Shown here piece after piece: positions 43,815-53,500 of a stretch of DNA of 64,000 bases (its first letter is position 1; each line of letters opens with the position of its first letter). The notes under the pieces were generated by a model. The model was given only the letters and a program-made list of their open reading frames with translations. It had not been told where the DNA came from and did no database searches. The position numbers were made by a program, and so were the translations under genes. Source of the stretch: Gammaproteobacteria bacterium (GTDB lineage: Bacteria > Pseudomonadota > Gammaproteobacteria > Burkholderiales > Nitrosomonadaceae); NCBI GenBank assembly GCA_015709615.1, contig CP054179.1, forward strand, positions 2,914,001-2,978,000, read 5' to 3'.

Positions 43815-45110
43815 TCAGGCAGGGAGCGGCGCTTGCGCCTGCGGATCGGTTTGCTCCAATTCCAGCGCGGCGGCTAACAGCGCCAGCCGTGCCACGACGC
43901 CATAAGCATAAAAGCGGTTCGGGATGATATTCGGTTGCTTGGCGTTGGCTTCCAGACAGGTGGATTCGAATGCCAGCGGTACGAAATGCATGCCTGGTGC
44001 GTTCAGGTTTTCGTCGATGCCGCGTCCGGTGTGCACGCGGTAAAAACCACCGACGACGTAACGGTCGATCATGTACACCACCGGTTCGGCTACTGCTTGA
44101 TTGATCGTCTCAAAAGTGTAGACGCCTTCCTGCACCAGCACGTTCGATACTTGCAGTCCTTCTTTCACCACCGCCATTTTGTTGCGCTGTTTGCGGTTGA
44201 GATTATAGATATCCTCGCCGCTCTTGACCGTCATGATGCCCATGCCGTAGGTGCCGGAATCGGCCTTGACGATGACAAAAGGATCTTCTTTCACTTCGTA
44301 CTGTTGATATTTTTTCTTGATCACCGAGAGAATCCGGTCGATCGCTGCTGCAACACATTCCACACCCTGTTTTTCCAGGAAATTGATTTCTCCGCACGAA
44401 GTAAAACGCGGATTGATCAACCACGAATCGATGCCGATCAAATCGGCGAATTCCTGCGCTACGCGATCGTACGCGGCAAAGTGTTCCGATTTGCGCCGTG
44501 TTGCCCAGCCGGCATGTAAGGGCGGAATAACCGTTTGCTGCAGGCCCTGTAAAATCTCCGGTGCGCCGTTCGATAAATCATTGTTCAGCAGCACCGCACA
44601 GGGATCGAAGCCGCTAACGCCGAGTTTGTTGTTTTTGCGAATGATGGGTTCGAGCGTGATGGATTGCCCGTCCGGCAGATCAATCCGGGCGGCTTCGGTC
44701 ACTTCGGGCAGCAGCGTGCCAAGGCGCACATTCAATCCGGCGCGCTGGATGATGTTTTGCAATGTTGCGATATTCTGCAAGTAGAAGGTATTGCGCGTGT
44801 GGTTTTCCGGGATCAACAAGATGCTGTGCGTATCCGGGCAAATTTTTTCAATCGCGCTCATCATCGCTTGCACGCACAGCGGAATGAATTCCGGATTGAG
44901 GTTATTAAAACCACCGGGAAACAAATTGGTGTCCACGGGTGCTAATTTGAAGCCGCTGTTGCGCAGGTCGACCGAGCAATAAAAAGGAACGGCATGCTCG
45001 CGCCATTTGTTTCTCAACCAATGCTCAATAGTGGGCATGGCGTTGATGATACGGCTTTCAAGATCGAGGATGGGGCCGCGCAGGGCGGTTGAGAGATGAG
45101 GTACTGGCAT
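43815..45110 (-). CDS. gshA: Glutamate-cysteine ligase, proteobacterial type
   Basis: Forms gamma-glutamylcysteine, the first glutathione step. This 431-residue form belongs to the proteobacterial family seen in Nitrosomonas-like bacteria and not to the E. coli type (518 residues). Supporting stretches are VDLRNSGFKLAPVDTNLFPGGFNNL, LLIPENHTRNTFYLQN and VKADSGTYGMGIMTV. Gene order gshA-gshB, and divergent from a Kef-type antiporter, agree with the call. Confidence 0.94.
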   Translation of the reverse strand: MPVPHLSTALRGPILDLESRIINAMPTIEHWLRNKWREHAVPFYCSVDLRNSGFKLAPVDTNLFPGGFNNLNPEFIPLCVQAMMSAIEKICPDTHSILLIPENHTRNTFYLQNIATLQNIIQRAGLNVRLGTLLPEVTEAARIDLPDGQSITLEPIIRKNNKLGVSGFDPCAVLLNNDLSNGAPEILQGLQQTVIPPLHAGWATRRKSEHFAAYDRVAQEFADLIGIDSWLINPRFTSCGEINFLEKQGVECVAAAIDRILSVIKKKYQQYEVKEDPFVIVKADSGTYGMGIMTVKSGEDIYNLNRKQRNKMAVVKEGLQVSNVLVQEGVYTFETINQAVAEPVVYMIDRYVVGGFYRVHTGRGIDENLNAPGMHFVPLAFESTCLEANAKQPNIIPNRFYAYGVVARLALLAAALELEQTDPQAQAPLPA

Positions 45111-45224
45111 TTCCGTATGAAGTGTTAAATCGCCGCGATTATAGCATTATGTCTTGCGCGGATTGTGAAGCGCACTATCCTGAAGTATCTTATCGCTTTT
45201 TGTCTAAAACAATTTTTCGCCGCT

Positions 45225-47207
45225 ATGTTTAATCCATTGCAGCCTGTACTCATTGTGTTAGCCGTTTCGGTATTGGCTGTGGTTGTATTCCGCTCATTGC
45301 GCCTGCCGCCGATGCTGGGTTATTTGCTGGCGGGGGTGTGTATCGGACCTCATGCATTGGGCTGGATTGCGGATTCCGATGAGACACGTCATTTGGCCGA
45401 GTTCGGCGTGGTATTTTTGATGTTCAGCGTTGGGCTGGAATTCAGTTTGGCGAAGCTGATCACGATGAAACGCATTGTGTTCGGTTTTGGCACGGCGCAG
45501 GTGGTGGTCAGTATCGCCGTGGTGATGGCGATTGCCTGGATATTGGCGCTGGATTGGCACGCCGGATTGGTGCTGGGCGGCGCTCTGGCCATGTCCTCGA
45601 CGGCGATTGTGAGCAAAATTCTGACGGAGCGAGCGGAACTGAATTCCACGCATGGCCGGCAAGTGATCGGGGTATTGCTTTTCCAGGATTTGGCGGTGAT
45701 TCCGCTATTGATCATCATGCCGGCTTTGGCGATCGAACTTGATAGCGATACCAGCGATTTCAGCTGGATGCTTTCGATTGCCTTGCTGAAGGTGATGGCG
45801 GTGCTGACTTTTTTGCTGTTTTTCGGGCAGAAATTGATGCGACCTTGGTTTCATTTGGTGGCGCGGCAGAAATCCTCGGAATTGTTCGTGCTCAATGTGC
45901 TACTGGTTACACTCGGAATTGCGTGGCTGACCGAATTGGCCGGTTTGTCGCTGGCATTGGGGGCGTTTCTGGCCGGAATGCTGATTTCCGAGACGGAGTA
46001 CCGCTACCAGGTGGAAGACGATATCAAACCTTTCCGCGATATTTTGCTTGGGCTGTTTTTTGTCACGATCGGTATGTTGCTGGATATGCAGGTCGTCATT
46101 GAAAGCTTTGTCTGGGTATTTGTGATCCTGGCGGTGCTCATGGTATTGAAAATAGTGGTCGTGGCCGGACTGTCGCGCTTGTTTGGCGCGGATGCCAATG
46201 TCGCGGTCAGGACAGGACTGAGTCTGGCGCAGGCGGGGGAATTCGGCTTCGTGTTGCTGGCGCAAGCCGGTGAGTTCCGCTTGATCGAAAATTCGATTCT
46301 TCAACCGGTGCTTGCGGCGATGGTGTTGTCGATGTTCATCGCTCCGTTTCTGATTGAATACAGCGAATCGGTGATTCACCGTTTTTACGGTTCGGACTGG
46401 ATGTACCGTGCCATGCAGATCACATCCATTGCTGCGCAGACTATGGTGGCGCAAAGCCATGTGATCATCTGCGGTTACGGACGCAGCGGTCAGAGCATTG
46501 CGCGCATTTTCGAGCAGGAGTCGATACCGTTCATAGCGTTGGACCTCGATCCGCAACGTATCCGCGAAGCGACCAACGCGGGGGAGGCGGTGGTGTACGG
46601 CGATGCGGCCCGGCGCGAAGTATTGATTGCTGCCGGTTTGATGCGTGCCAAAGTTTTGGTGGTCAGTTATGCCGATACCGTTTCTACACTAAAAATTCTC
46701 AAACATGTTCAGGAGCTACACCCCGAATTGTCGGTTGTCGTCCGTACACGTGATGATTCCGACATCGATTTATTGAAAGAAGCCGGTGCAACCGAAGTGG
46801 TTGCGGAAATCATGGAGGGCAGCTTGATGCTGGCGTCGCACGCCATGATGTTTGTCGATATATCGACCGGGCGGATTTTGCGTCGCATCCGGCAAATCCG
46901 TGAGCGGCGCTACAGCTTGTTGCGCGGTTTTTATCACGGTGTTACGGATGAAGCGGAGGACGGCAGCGAAAAATTGCTGCCGCGTTTGCTGACGATTACC
47001 ATCATCGAAGGCGCGGTTGCGATCAATAAAACGCTGGGTGAGCTTGATTTGGCCGGCCTTGATGTCGAAGTCACCGCAGTGAGGCGGCGCAATATCCGCG
47101 GATTGTTACCGACGGCAGAAACACGCTTGGAACTGGGCGATGTGATGGTTCTGCGCGGCACACAAGAAAATCTCGCAGCGGCTGAAATTAAGCTGATACA
47201 AGGCTGA
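45225..47207 (+). CDS. Kef/CPA2-type cation-proton antiporter with RCK domain
   Basis: A CPA2 family transporter: about 12 membrane segments in the first ~380 residues (LPPMLGYLLAGVCIGPHALG, AMSSTAIVSK, FQDLAVIPL), then an RCK/TrkA-N domain with the nucleotide site VIICGYGRSGQS, and a C-terminal TrkA-C-like domain. Length 660 residues from the ATG at 45225; a GTG 20 codons upstream is also in frame. Kef systems are held closed by glutathione and opened by its adducts, so position beside gshA-gshB makes sense. Whether it carries K+ or Na+ cannot be told. Confidence 0.92.
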   Translation: MFNPLQPVLIVLAVSVLAVVVFRSLRLPPMLGYLLAGVCIGPHALGWIADSDETRHLAEFGVVFLMFSVGLEFSLAKLITMKRIVFGFGTAQVVVSIAVVMAIAWILALDWHAGLVLGGALAMSSTAIVSKILTERAELNSTHGRQVIGVLLFQDLAVIPLLIIMPALAIELDSDTSDFSWMLSIALLKVMAVLTFLLFFGQKLMRPWFHLVARQKSSELFVLNVLLVTLGIAWLTELAGLSLALGAFLAGMLISETEYRYQVEDDIKPFRDILLGLFFVTIGMLLDMQVVIESFVWVFVILAVLMVLKIVVVAGLSRLFGADANVAVRTGLSLAQAGEFGFVLLAQAGEFRLIENSILQPVLAAMVLSMFIAPFLIEYSESVIHRFYGSDWMYRAMQITSIAAQTMVAQSHVIICGYGRSGQSIARIFEQESIPFIALDLDPQRIREATNAGEAVVYGDAARREVLIAAGLMRAKVLVVSYADTVSTLKILKHVQELHPELSVVVRTRDDSDIDLLKEAGATEVVAEIMEGSLMLASHAMMFVDISTGRILRRIRQIRERRYSLLRGFYHGVTDEAEDGSEKLLPRLLTITIIEGAVAINKTLGELDLAGLDVEVTAVRRRNIRGLLPTAETRLELGDVMVLRGTQENLAAAEIKLIQG

Positions 47208-47383
47208 AAATTCAAATGGATAAGAAAATAAGTATCAAATATCGCTGCCGCTGAGTCGCAATTCCATTCATTCAGTAAGGCTTTAATCGCTACAAGCCAC
47301 TAAGAATAGACAGTTTTCTACAGAAAGTGTATATTCTCCGTTCCGTCTTTTTTGCTCTAATTGATAGTAAAAGACAGATGTCG

Positions 47384-47400
47384 GTAATCATGCTGATTAC
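47384..47400. promoter_or_regulatory. 17-bp dyad upstream of nirK, candidate operator
   Basis: GTAATCA-TGC-TGATTAC, a perfect 7-base inverted repeat around a 3-base centre, ends 64 nt before the nirK start codon. The position suits a repressor or activator site. It does not clearly match the NsrR or FNR consensus, so the regulator is unknown. Confidence 0.55.
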
Positions 47401-47464
47401 ATGACAAGTAGTAATTAGAATGGCGCATAAAGAAGCGTAAAATTCATCATTTATGGAGGGAGAT

Positions 47465-48568
47465 ATGATTAAAGCTGTTCAAGCAATTGTGGGTTTGGGA
47501 TTGCTCTGTTTAGGCGCAACACAAGCGGTTGTTGCTGCTGCACCAGACATTTCTAAACTGCCACGTGTAAAACAAACATTGGTGGCTCCACCAAATGTAC
47601 CTGCACATGAGCAAACTTCAAAAGGACCAAAAGTCGTTGAAATTACCATGGAAACCGTGGAAAAATTGGTCGAGGTTGCTCCAGGTGCAAAAGTTTGGGC
47701 GTTGACTTTCAATGGCAGCGTTCCTGGTCCGCTCATCGTCGTACATGAAGGCGATTACGTTGAATTGACATTAAAAAATCCAAAAACAAGCACATTGGCG
47801 CATAACGTAGACTTCCATGCAGCAACCGGTGCATTGGGTGGTGCAGGTTTGACATTGGTCCAACCGGGTGAAGAAGTTGTACTGCGCTGGAAAGCCATTA
47901 AAGCAGGTGTATTCGTTTATCACTGCGCACCAGGCGGAACCATGATTCCGTTCCACGTTATTTCCGGTATGAGCGGTGCCCTCATGGTATTGCCTAAAGA
48001 TGGCCTGAAAGACAACAAAGGCAAACCATACAAGTATGACCGCGCTTACTACATCGGCGAACAAGATTTCTATCTGCCAAAAGACAGCAGCGGCAAATTT
48101 AAAGAATATGGCTCACCAGCTGAAGGCATGGCTGATATGCTGGAAGTTGCCAAAGGACTCATCCCAACACACGTAGTATTCAATGGCGCAGTTGGTGCAC
48201 TGACCGGCGACAACGCACTGAAAGCTAAAGTGGGTGAGAAAGTTCTGTTTATTCATTCGCAAGCCAACCGTCCTTCCTATCCGCACTTGATCGGTGGACA
48301 CGGTGATTTGTATTGGGTAGGCGGTTCATTTGGTGATGCACCTCTGACCAATCAAGAAACCTGGTTCGTTCCAGCAGGCGCCGCAGTTGCTGCAGCGTAT
48401 GAATTCCATCAACCTGGCTTGCACGTATACCTCAGTCATAACCTGATTGAAGCGGTATTATTGGGTGCTGCTGCTCACATGAATGTTGAAGGTGCCTGGA
48501 ACGATGACATCATGACCCAACTGAAAAAACCAGCCAGCTTTGATGCAAAAGCTGGAATGGATCACTAA
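47465..48568 (+). CDS. nirK: Copper-containing nitrite reductase
   Basis: Periplasmic enzyme reducing nitrite to NO; in ammonia oxidisers it copes with nitrite and takes part in nitrifier denitrification. The 367-residue protein has a signal peptide (cleavage near VVAAA) and two cupredoxin domains. Type 1 copper ligands are His113, Cys154, His164, Met169; type 2 ligands are His118, His153, His325; catalytic Asp116 and His264 are present. The ATG at 47465 has GGAGGG as ribosome site, which itself overlaps an in-frame ATG (47453) that I rejected. The gene stands alone with its own terminator, unlike the multi-gene N. europaea ncgABC-nirK cluster. Confidence 0.96.
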   Translation: MIKAVQAIVGLGLLCLGATQAVVAAAPDISKLPRVKQTLVAPPNVPAHEQTSKGPKVVEITMETVEKLVEVAPGAKVWALTFNGSVPGPLIVVHEGDYVELTLKNPKTSTLAHNVDFHAATGALGGAGLTLVQPGEEVVLRWKAIKAGVFVYHCAPGGTMIPFHVISGMSGALMVLPKDGLKDNKGKPYKYDRAYYIGEQDFYLPKDSSGKFKEYGSPAEGMADMLEVAKGLIPTHVVFNGAVGALTGDNALKAKVGEKVLFIHSQANRPSYPHLIGGHGDLYWVGGSFGDAPLTNQETWFVPAGAAVAAAYEFHQPGLHVYLSHNLIEAVLLGAAAHMNVEGAWNDDIMTQLKKPASFDAKAGMDH

Positions 48569-48601
48569 GCATAGATTTAGTGTAACTTGAGGTAATGATA
48601 A

Positions 48602-48634
48602 AAAGGCCCCAACCTGTTGTAGGTTGGGGCCTTT
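48602..48634 (+). terminator. Intrinsic terminator of nirK
   Basis: A 14-base perfect stem (AAAGGCCCCAACCT and its complement) around GTTGT, ending in TTT, 33 nt after the nirK stop. Strong and GC-rich; it isolates nirK from apt. Confidence 0.92.
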
Positions 48635-48694
48635 GTCGTTTCCGATAATCGCTAGGCTCGAACTTTATTCACTGTTTTTGGTTATCGTTGTGCT

Positions 48695-49222
48695 ATGTCA
48701 ATTAAATCTCACATTCGGACCGTTCCGCACTATCCGCATCACGGCATTATGTTTCGTGATATTACAACGTTGTTAAAAGACCCCGTCGGATTGCGGACCA
48801 CCATTCAGGAAATTTCAAGCCGCTACAGCAGCGTCAAAATTGATAAAGTGGCCGGAATCGAGTCGCGCGGTTTTATTATCGGTGCTCCGGTGGCCTATCA
48901 ACTGGGTAAAGGGTTCGTGCCGATTCGCAAGCAAAATAAATTACCGGCCGAAACGATCGGAAGAGACTATCAATTGGAATATGGCAGCGACCGGATTGAA
49001 ATTCATGTGGATGCGATTCAGCCTGGGGAACGGGTGCTTCTGATCGATGATTTGATTGCAACCGGCGGGACTGCGGAAGCGGCTGTTGGTCTGATCCGGG
49101 ATATGGGCGGTGAAGTGGTGGAATGCTGTTTCGTTATTGATTTGCCGGATGTGGGCGGCAAGGTGCGGCTGGAAAATCTGGGCTGTAAGGTATTTGCCTT
49201 GTGTGAATTTGAAGGTGGTTAA
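48695..49222 (+). CDS. apt: Adenine phosphoribosyltransferase
   Basis: Purine salvage enzyme making AMP from adenine and PRPP. The 175-residue protein has HHGIMFRDITTLLKDP, GIESRGFIIG and the PRPP-binding motif VLLIDDLIATGGTAEA, all complete. Start ATG follows a T-rich region after the nirK terminator, so it has its own promoter. Confidence 0.97.
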   Translation: MSIKSHIRTVPHYPHHGIMFRDITTLLKDPVGLRTTIQEISSRYSSVKIDKVAGIESRGFIIGAPVAYQLGKGFVPIRKQNKLPAETIGRDYQLEYGSDRIEIHVDAIQPGERVLLIDDLIATGGTAEAAVGLIRDMGGEVVECCFVIDLPDVGGKVRLENLGCKVFALCEFEGG

Positions 49223-49267
49223 ATGTGCCGGCTATAAAAATCCCCTGCATAGAATAACCTCAGGTAA

Positions 49268-50611
49268 CTATTTCTTCAGGGCCGATAAAATTTTTTCATG
49301 AATACCGCCGAATCCGCCATTGCTCATGATCAGGATATGATCACCGGGTCTGGCGATAGCGCAGATAGCCTGCACCAGTTGGTTCATATCGTCGAAACAA
49401 TCTGCTTTCTCGGCTAATGGCATCAGCGCGGCTTTGGCCCATTGCGCATCGCGCGTGAAGCAGAAAACGTGATCGGCTTCTCGCAGACTGTCTGCCAGAA
49501 AATCTTTCCATACTCCCATTTTCATCGTGTTTGAACGAGGTTCCAGAACCGCAATGATCCTTTCTTTACCGGCATGTGCGCGCAGACCGTTGATGGTCGT
49601 TTGAATGGCGGTCGGGTGATGAGCGAAGTCGTCATAGATGGTGACGTCGTTGATCGCACCGCGTTTTTCCATGCGCCGTTTGACATTCTTGAATTGCGCT
49701 AAGGCTTCGATTGCTACCATGACCGGTACTCCGGCATGCCGCGCCGCGATGAGCGCCGCCAGCGCGTTCATGCGGTTATGCTCGCCCAATAAATCCCATT
49801 GTAATTGTCCTTGAAGCGCATCGTGACAATAAATATCAATCGCGTGATTATCCTGCAACTTCGCATGCCAGCTATTTTCCGTGCCGAATGTTTCGACAGG
49901 CGTCCAGCAGCCTTGCTGCAGAACCCGTTTTAAATTTTGATCGGTGCCGTTTGCCACGATCAGGCCATTGTTGGGAACAATCCGCACGAAATGATGAAAT
50001 TGTCGCTCGATAGCGGAAAGATCGGTGAAGATGTCGGCGTGGTCGAATTCGAGATTGTTCAGGATGGCCGTTCTGGGATGGTAATGAACGAATTTGGAGC
50101 GTTTATCGAAAAAAGCCGTGTCGTATTCATCCGCCTCGATGACAAAGAAAGGCGAAGAATCTCCAATCCTTGCTGAAATACCGAAATTCTCGGGGATTCC
50201 GCCGATCAGAAACCCTGGATTCAATCCGGCATATTCCAGTATCCAAGCCAGCATCGAGCTGGTTGTCGTTTTGCCGTGTGTGCCGGCGACGGCAAGCACC
50301 CAGCGGTTTCGCAGAATGTTTTCCGATAACCACTGCGGCCCGGAAATATAAGGTAAATTACGGTTGAGAATTTCCTCCATCAGCGGATTGCCGCGTGTTA
50401 CGACATTGCCGATGACGAATATATCCGGCTGCAACTGGATCTGTTCCGGTGAATAACCCGGTATCAGCTGAATACCTTGCGATTCAAGCTGTGTGCTCAT
50501 GGGTGGATAGACATCCTGATCACAACCGGTCACCGTATGTCCGGATTTGCGTGCAATCGCGGCAATTCCCCCCATGAAGGTGCCGCAAATTCCCAGTATA
50601 TGAATATGCAT
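49268..50611 (-). CDS. mpl: UDP-N-acetylmuramate:L-alanyl-gamma-D-glutamyl-meso-diaminopimelate ligase
   Basis: Mur-ligase family enzyme that reattaches recovered tripeptide to UDP-MurNAc in peptidoglycan recycling, working downstream of NagZ, found elsewhere in this window. N-terminal HIHILGICGTFMGGIA, ATP-binding AVAGTHGKTTTSSM and EADEYDTAFFDKRSKF support it. ATG at 50611 with AGGG six nt upstream gives 447 residues; the frame runs seven codons further upstream. Divergent from gluQ. Confidence 0.96.
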   Translation of the reverse strand: MHIHILGICGTFMGGIAAIARKSGHTVTGCDQDVYPPMSTQLESQGIQLIPGYSPEQIQLQPDIFVIGNVVTRGNPLMEEILNRNLPYISGPQWLSENILRNRWVLAVAGTHGKTTTSSMLAWILEYAGLNPGFLIGGIPENFGISARIGDSSPFFVIEADEYDTAFFDKRSKFVHYHPRTAILNNLEFDHADIFTDLSAIERQFHHFVRIVPNNGLIVANGTDQNLKRVLQQGCWTPVETFGTENSWHAKLQDNHAIDIYCHDALQGQLQWDLLGEHNRMNALAALIAARHAGVPVMVAIEALAQFKNVKRRMEKRGAINDVTIYDDFAHHPTAIQTTINGLRAHAGKERIIAVLEPRSNTMKMGVWKDFLADSLREADHVFCFTRDAQWAKAALMPLAEKADCFDDMNQLVQAICAIARPGDHILIMSNGGFGGIHEKILSALKK

Positions 50612-50665
50612 GTTTGCCCTAAAATTCGTCATTCAATGCCGCAGGAAAACGATTATGATTGAAGG

Positions 50666-51679
50666 ATGGCGGGCATTATAAAGGATAAGGCCGACCCATA
50701 CCGGTGCTTGTTTGTAGTTTGCCCGCTATTAATACTCGATCAATTGGCTAATTTTGTAGTGGAAAACGATTCATTCGCTGTTTTAAATTATCGCGGACGG
50801 TTTGCGCCGTCTCCCACCGGCCCTTTACATTCCGGTTCGCTGGTTGCGGCGGTAGGCAGCTATATCGATGCGAAATTTCATCATGGCAAGTGGCTGGTCA
50901 GAATTGAGGATGTTGATCTGCCACGCACCGTACCGGGTGCGGCGCGACATATTCTCGCTACGCTCGAGAAACTGGGGATGGAATGGGATGGAGAAGTCAT
51001 TTACCAGAATCAGCGTTCTAAAGTTTATCAAGAAGCATTGGAGTTTTTGAATCAACAAGGCTTGCTTTATCCCTGCACCTGTTCGCGAAAGGAAATTTCG
51101 GATTCCAGCATAACCGGTTTGTATGGTTTTATTTATCCGGGAACCTGTCTGAACAAACCCGCTTCGACCAAGAATGCGCATGCGCTTCGCATTCAAACTC
51201 CTGATGAGTTGATCCAGTTCCAGGATATTCTGAAAGGATCTTATGCGCAAAGACTACGCCAAGACGTCGGCGATTTTGTATTACGCCGCGCCGACGGAAT
51301 TTATGCGTATCAATTAGCGGTCGTGGTGGACGATGCCGCGCAAGGAATCACGCATGTCGTGCGCGGCGCCGATCTGCTCGATTCCACACCGCGGCAAGTA
51401 TATCTGCAGCGGTTGCTGGGGTATGCAACGCCGCATTATATGCACTTGCCCGTGGTAACCAATGTAGCCGGTGAAAAACTCAGCAAGCAAACCCATGCCG
51501 TTCCGATCGATACGGTCAATGCCTTGCGTGAATTGGTTGCGGCATTGCATTTTCTTGGCCAGGAACCGCCCGAAGAGATTCTGGATGGCGATATTTCGTC
51601 ATTCTGGCGCTGGGCAATACCCAATTGGCGCGTGAACCGAATCCCCGATGGGTGTGATAAAAAACCAAAAAAGCGGTAA
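50666..51679 (+). CDS. gluQ: Glutamyl-Q tRNA(Asp) synthetase
   Basis: Attaches glutamate to queuosine in the anticodon of tRNA(Asp). The class I motifs are PLHSGSL (HIGH equivalent) and KLSKQ (KMSKS equivalent), and the zinc site is CTC ... YPGTC. It lacks the anticodon-binding domain of GltX. The frame opens with ATG at 50666, but family members usually begin about 10 residues before YRGRFAPSPTG, so the GTG at 50759 (V32) is a possible true start; neither has a good ribosome site. Confidence 0.94.
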   Translation: MAGIIKDKADPYRCLFVVCPLLILDQLANFVVENDSFAVLNYRGRFAPSPTGPLHSGSLVAAVGSYIDAKFHHGKWLVRIEDVDLPRTVPGAARHILATLEKLGMEWDGEVIYQNQRSKVYQEALEFLNQQGLLYPCTCSRKEISDSSITGLYGFIYPGTCLNKPASTKNAHALRIQTPDELIQFQDILKGSYAQRLRQDVGDFVLRRADGIYAYQLAVVVDDAAQGITHVVRGADLLDSTPRQVYLQRLLGYATPHYMHLPVVTNVAGEKLSKQTHAVPIDTVNALRELVAALHFLGQEPPEEILDGDISSFWRWAIPNWRVNRIPDGCDKKPKKR

Positions 51680-51782
51680 TTATGCTAGGCTGTAATCCAG
51701 ATGAACGGCGGGCGGGGTACTGTCGTGAATTTGCCAATGTGGATAATTTAAGTTGCTCATAGATATCAGGTAAGGGGTTAGC

Positions 51783-52946
51783 GTGGCTTTTTTGCCGTTT
51801 AATATTACAAGACAAAAAAGATTGAAAGTGGTCATCGCCGGCGGCGGATACGCCGGCCTTGCCGCGTTGACCAATCTGCTGCAATTTGCTCCGGATACGG
51901 AAATCACACTGCTTGATCCCAAAACGCAGCATTTGAAAATCACACATTTGCACGAAACATTCCGTTATCCCTTAACCGATTTGCTGATTCCTTTTGCCGA
52001 TATCGAGAGCCGTTACGGGTGCCGCCACATTGCGGCATCGCTATGCTTCGACGCCGATGCGTTGCAAGATTATCAGGCCAAACGGCAATTGGTTGTAAAC
52101 GGTGAAGCTGTCGATTTTGATTATCTGATTATCGCAACCGGTTGCCAGAGCCGGGAGAATGATCATAGCAATACCGGCAATGTGTTTCATCTGCATGATT
52201 TTACGGTGACCGGCGGTGCGGAGCTGTTAACCGCATTTCTTAATCGATGTGATTCGCCGCAACCGGTGATTTCTGTCGTTGGCGGAGGTGCCACGGGTAT
52301 CCAGTTTTTATTCGAGATTAAGCAATTTCTGGATCGGATTAGAAGTAAAGCTGATTTGCGTTTGATTCATTCGGGTGAGCATGTGCTCGAGCAATTTCCT
52401 GACGGTTTCGCGAACTACGTGGAATCACGCATGCGCGATCTGAATATTGCGTTTTACCCGGAAACTTATTACTGTGAGCAGCAGCTTGGTAACATCGTGC
52501 TGGCTGAGAAAGTTACCGGGCAGCGGTTCGAATTGCCTTCGGATTTGTCGCTGTTGTTTTTAGGCAAAAAACAGCAGAATATGTTGACCGCGAATGCGTT
52601 CGGGCAAGTGCTGACCGATCAAAAACCATTGCCCAATATTTTTGTAGCTGGCGATTGTTCTTATTATCAGTCGTTGGGGTCCAATACATTGACTGCGCAA
52701 TCGGCTGTACGGAAAGGTAAATTGGTGGCGCGCAACGTATTGCGGCACGCGGGATTTCCCGGACTGCTCGAACCTTATCTGCATCACGAGTTAGGCTATG
52801 TGGTCAGTCTCGGTGCGTCGGATGCCGTGGGCTGGTTGATGGCGGAGGGCAATTTGATCACCGGCATGCCGGCTTTGACAATTAAAGAAATCGTTGAAGC
52901 GCAATATGACTTATTATTGGCAGGTATCGATACTTATTTGGTTTAG
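51783..52946 (+). CDS. FAD-dependent pyridine nucleotide-type oxidoreductase
   Basis: A 387-residue flavoprotein of the NDH-2/sulfide-quinone-reductase fold. The FAD site is VVIAGGGYAGLAAL near the start and the second Rossmann motif is VVGGGATGIQFL near residue 165; DLLIPF and VAGDCSYYQSLG (FAD-ribityl region) are also present. The conserved cysteines of sulfide:quinone reductase are not evident, so NADH:quinone or a related acceptor is more plausible. GTG start. It is followed 24 nt later by the SRPBCC gene, and the LOV gene comes 59 nt after that, a likely operon. Confidence 0.85.
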   Translation: MAFLPFNITRQKRLKVVIAGGGYAGLAALTNLLQFAPDTEITLLDPKTQHLKITHLHETFRYPLTDLLIPFADIESRYGCRHIAASLCFDADALQDYQAKRQLVVNGEAVDFDYLIIATGCQSRENDHSNTGNVFHLHDFTVTGGAELLTAFLNRCDSPQPVISVVGGGATGIQFLFEIKQFLDRIRSKADLRLIHSGEHVLEQFPDGFANYVESRMRDLNIAFYPETYYCEQQLGNIVLAEKVTGQRFELPSDLSLLFLGKKQQNMLTANAFGQVLTDQKPLPNIFVAGDCSYYQSLGSNTLTAQSAVRKGKLVARNVLRHAGFPGLLEPYLHHELGYVVSLGASDAVGWLMAEGNLITGMPALTIKEIVEAQYDLLLAGIDTYLV

Positions 52947-52970
52947 CAAACATTGTGCAGGAGGCATTAA

Positions 52971-53441
52971 ATGCTTGGTTTGTTCAAAGATAGCCCGGTA
53001 GTCGGCAAGGCCAGCGCAATCATTCAAAGCCCCAGTGACAAGATTTTTGATTTTATCGGTCACGATCTGCTGATCAACTACCCGCGCTGGTCGCCTGAAG
53101 TCAAAGAACTGGAAAAAATCACCGATGGTCCGGTAAAACTCGGAACGGTATGCCGTCAGGTCCGTATCGATCAGGGAAACCGTTCGGAATCGACGTTCAA
53201 AGTAAAAATTTTTGAGGAAGGTTCGCGCATTTGCTTTGAAGGTGTTTCCAATCCATACCGCTGTGATTATGTGATTGAAGCGATCAATGTGGCGGATAGC
53301 CGGGTGACGTTTGTTTTTGAGCTGTTGAGCCTGGATTTGCATGTGCGGCCGTTCGAGAAGCTCGTACGCATCGCGGTGCAAGACGGTACTGAAAGAACGG
53401 TGAGAAATATCAAGAAACTGATTGAAGCGGATCGGACCTGA
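52971..53441 (+). CDS. SRPBCC-superfamily (START-like) protein
   Basis: A 156-residue protein with the helix-grip fold pattern: SAIIQSPSDKIFDFIGHDLLINYPRWSPEVKELEKI, then a beta sheet with VTFVFELLSLDLHV, and a C-terminal helix. Such proteins bind hydrophobic ligands; the ligand here is unknown. Ribosome site AGGAGG lies 8 nt before the ATG. It sits between the FAD oxidoreductase and the LOV gene on the same strand. Confidence 0.85.
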   Translation: MLGLFKDSPVVGKASAIIQSPSDKIFDFIGHDLLINYPRWSPEVKELEKITDGPVKLGTVCRQVRIDQGNRSESTFKVKIFEEGSRICFEGVSNPYRCDYVIEAINVADSRVTFVFELLSLDLHVRPFEKLVRIAVQDGTERTVRNIKKLIEADRT

Positions 53442-53500
53442 TTCCCATAACTGACCATTTTAAGTATTAACCAATCGTTGATTAACCTGGAGAGAAGATC

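Noticed and set aside
45900..46556. 218-codon minus-strand frame opposite the Kef-type gene
   Set aside because: Antisense to a strongly supported transporter and rich in His/Gln/Arg, as expected of a shadow frame.
47453..47464. Upstream ATG as nirK start
   Set aside because: This ATG overlaps the GGAGGG ribosome site that serves the ATG at 47465, which begins a normal signal peptide.
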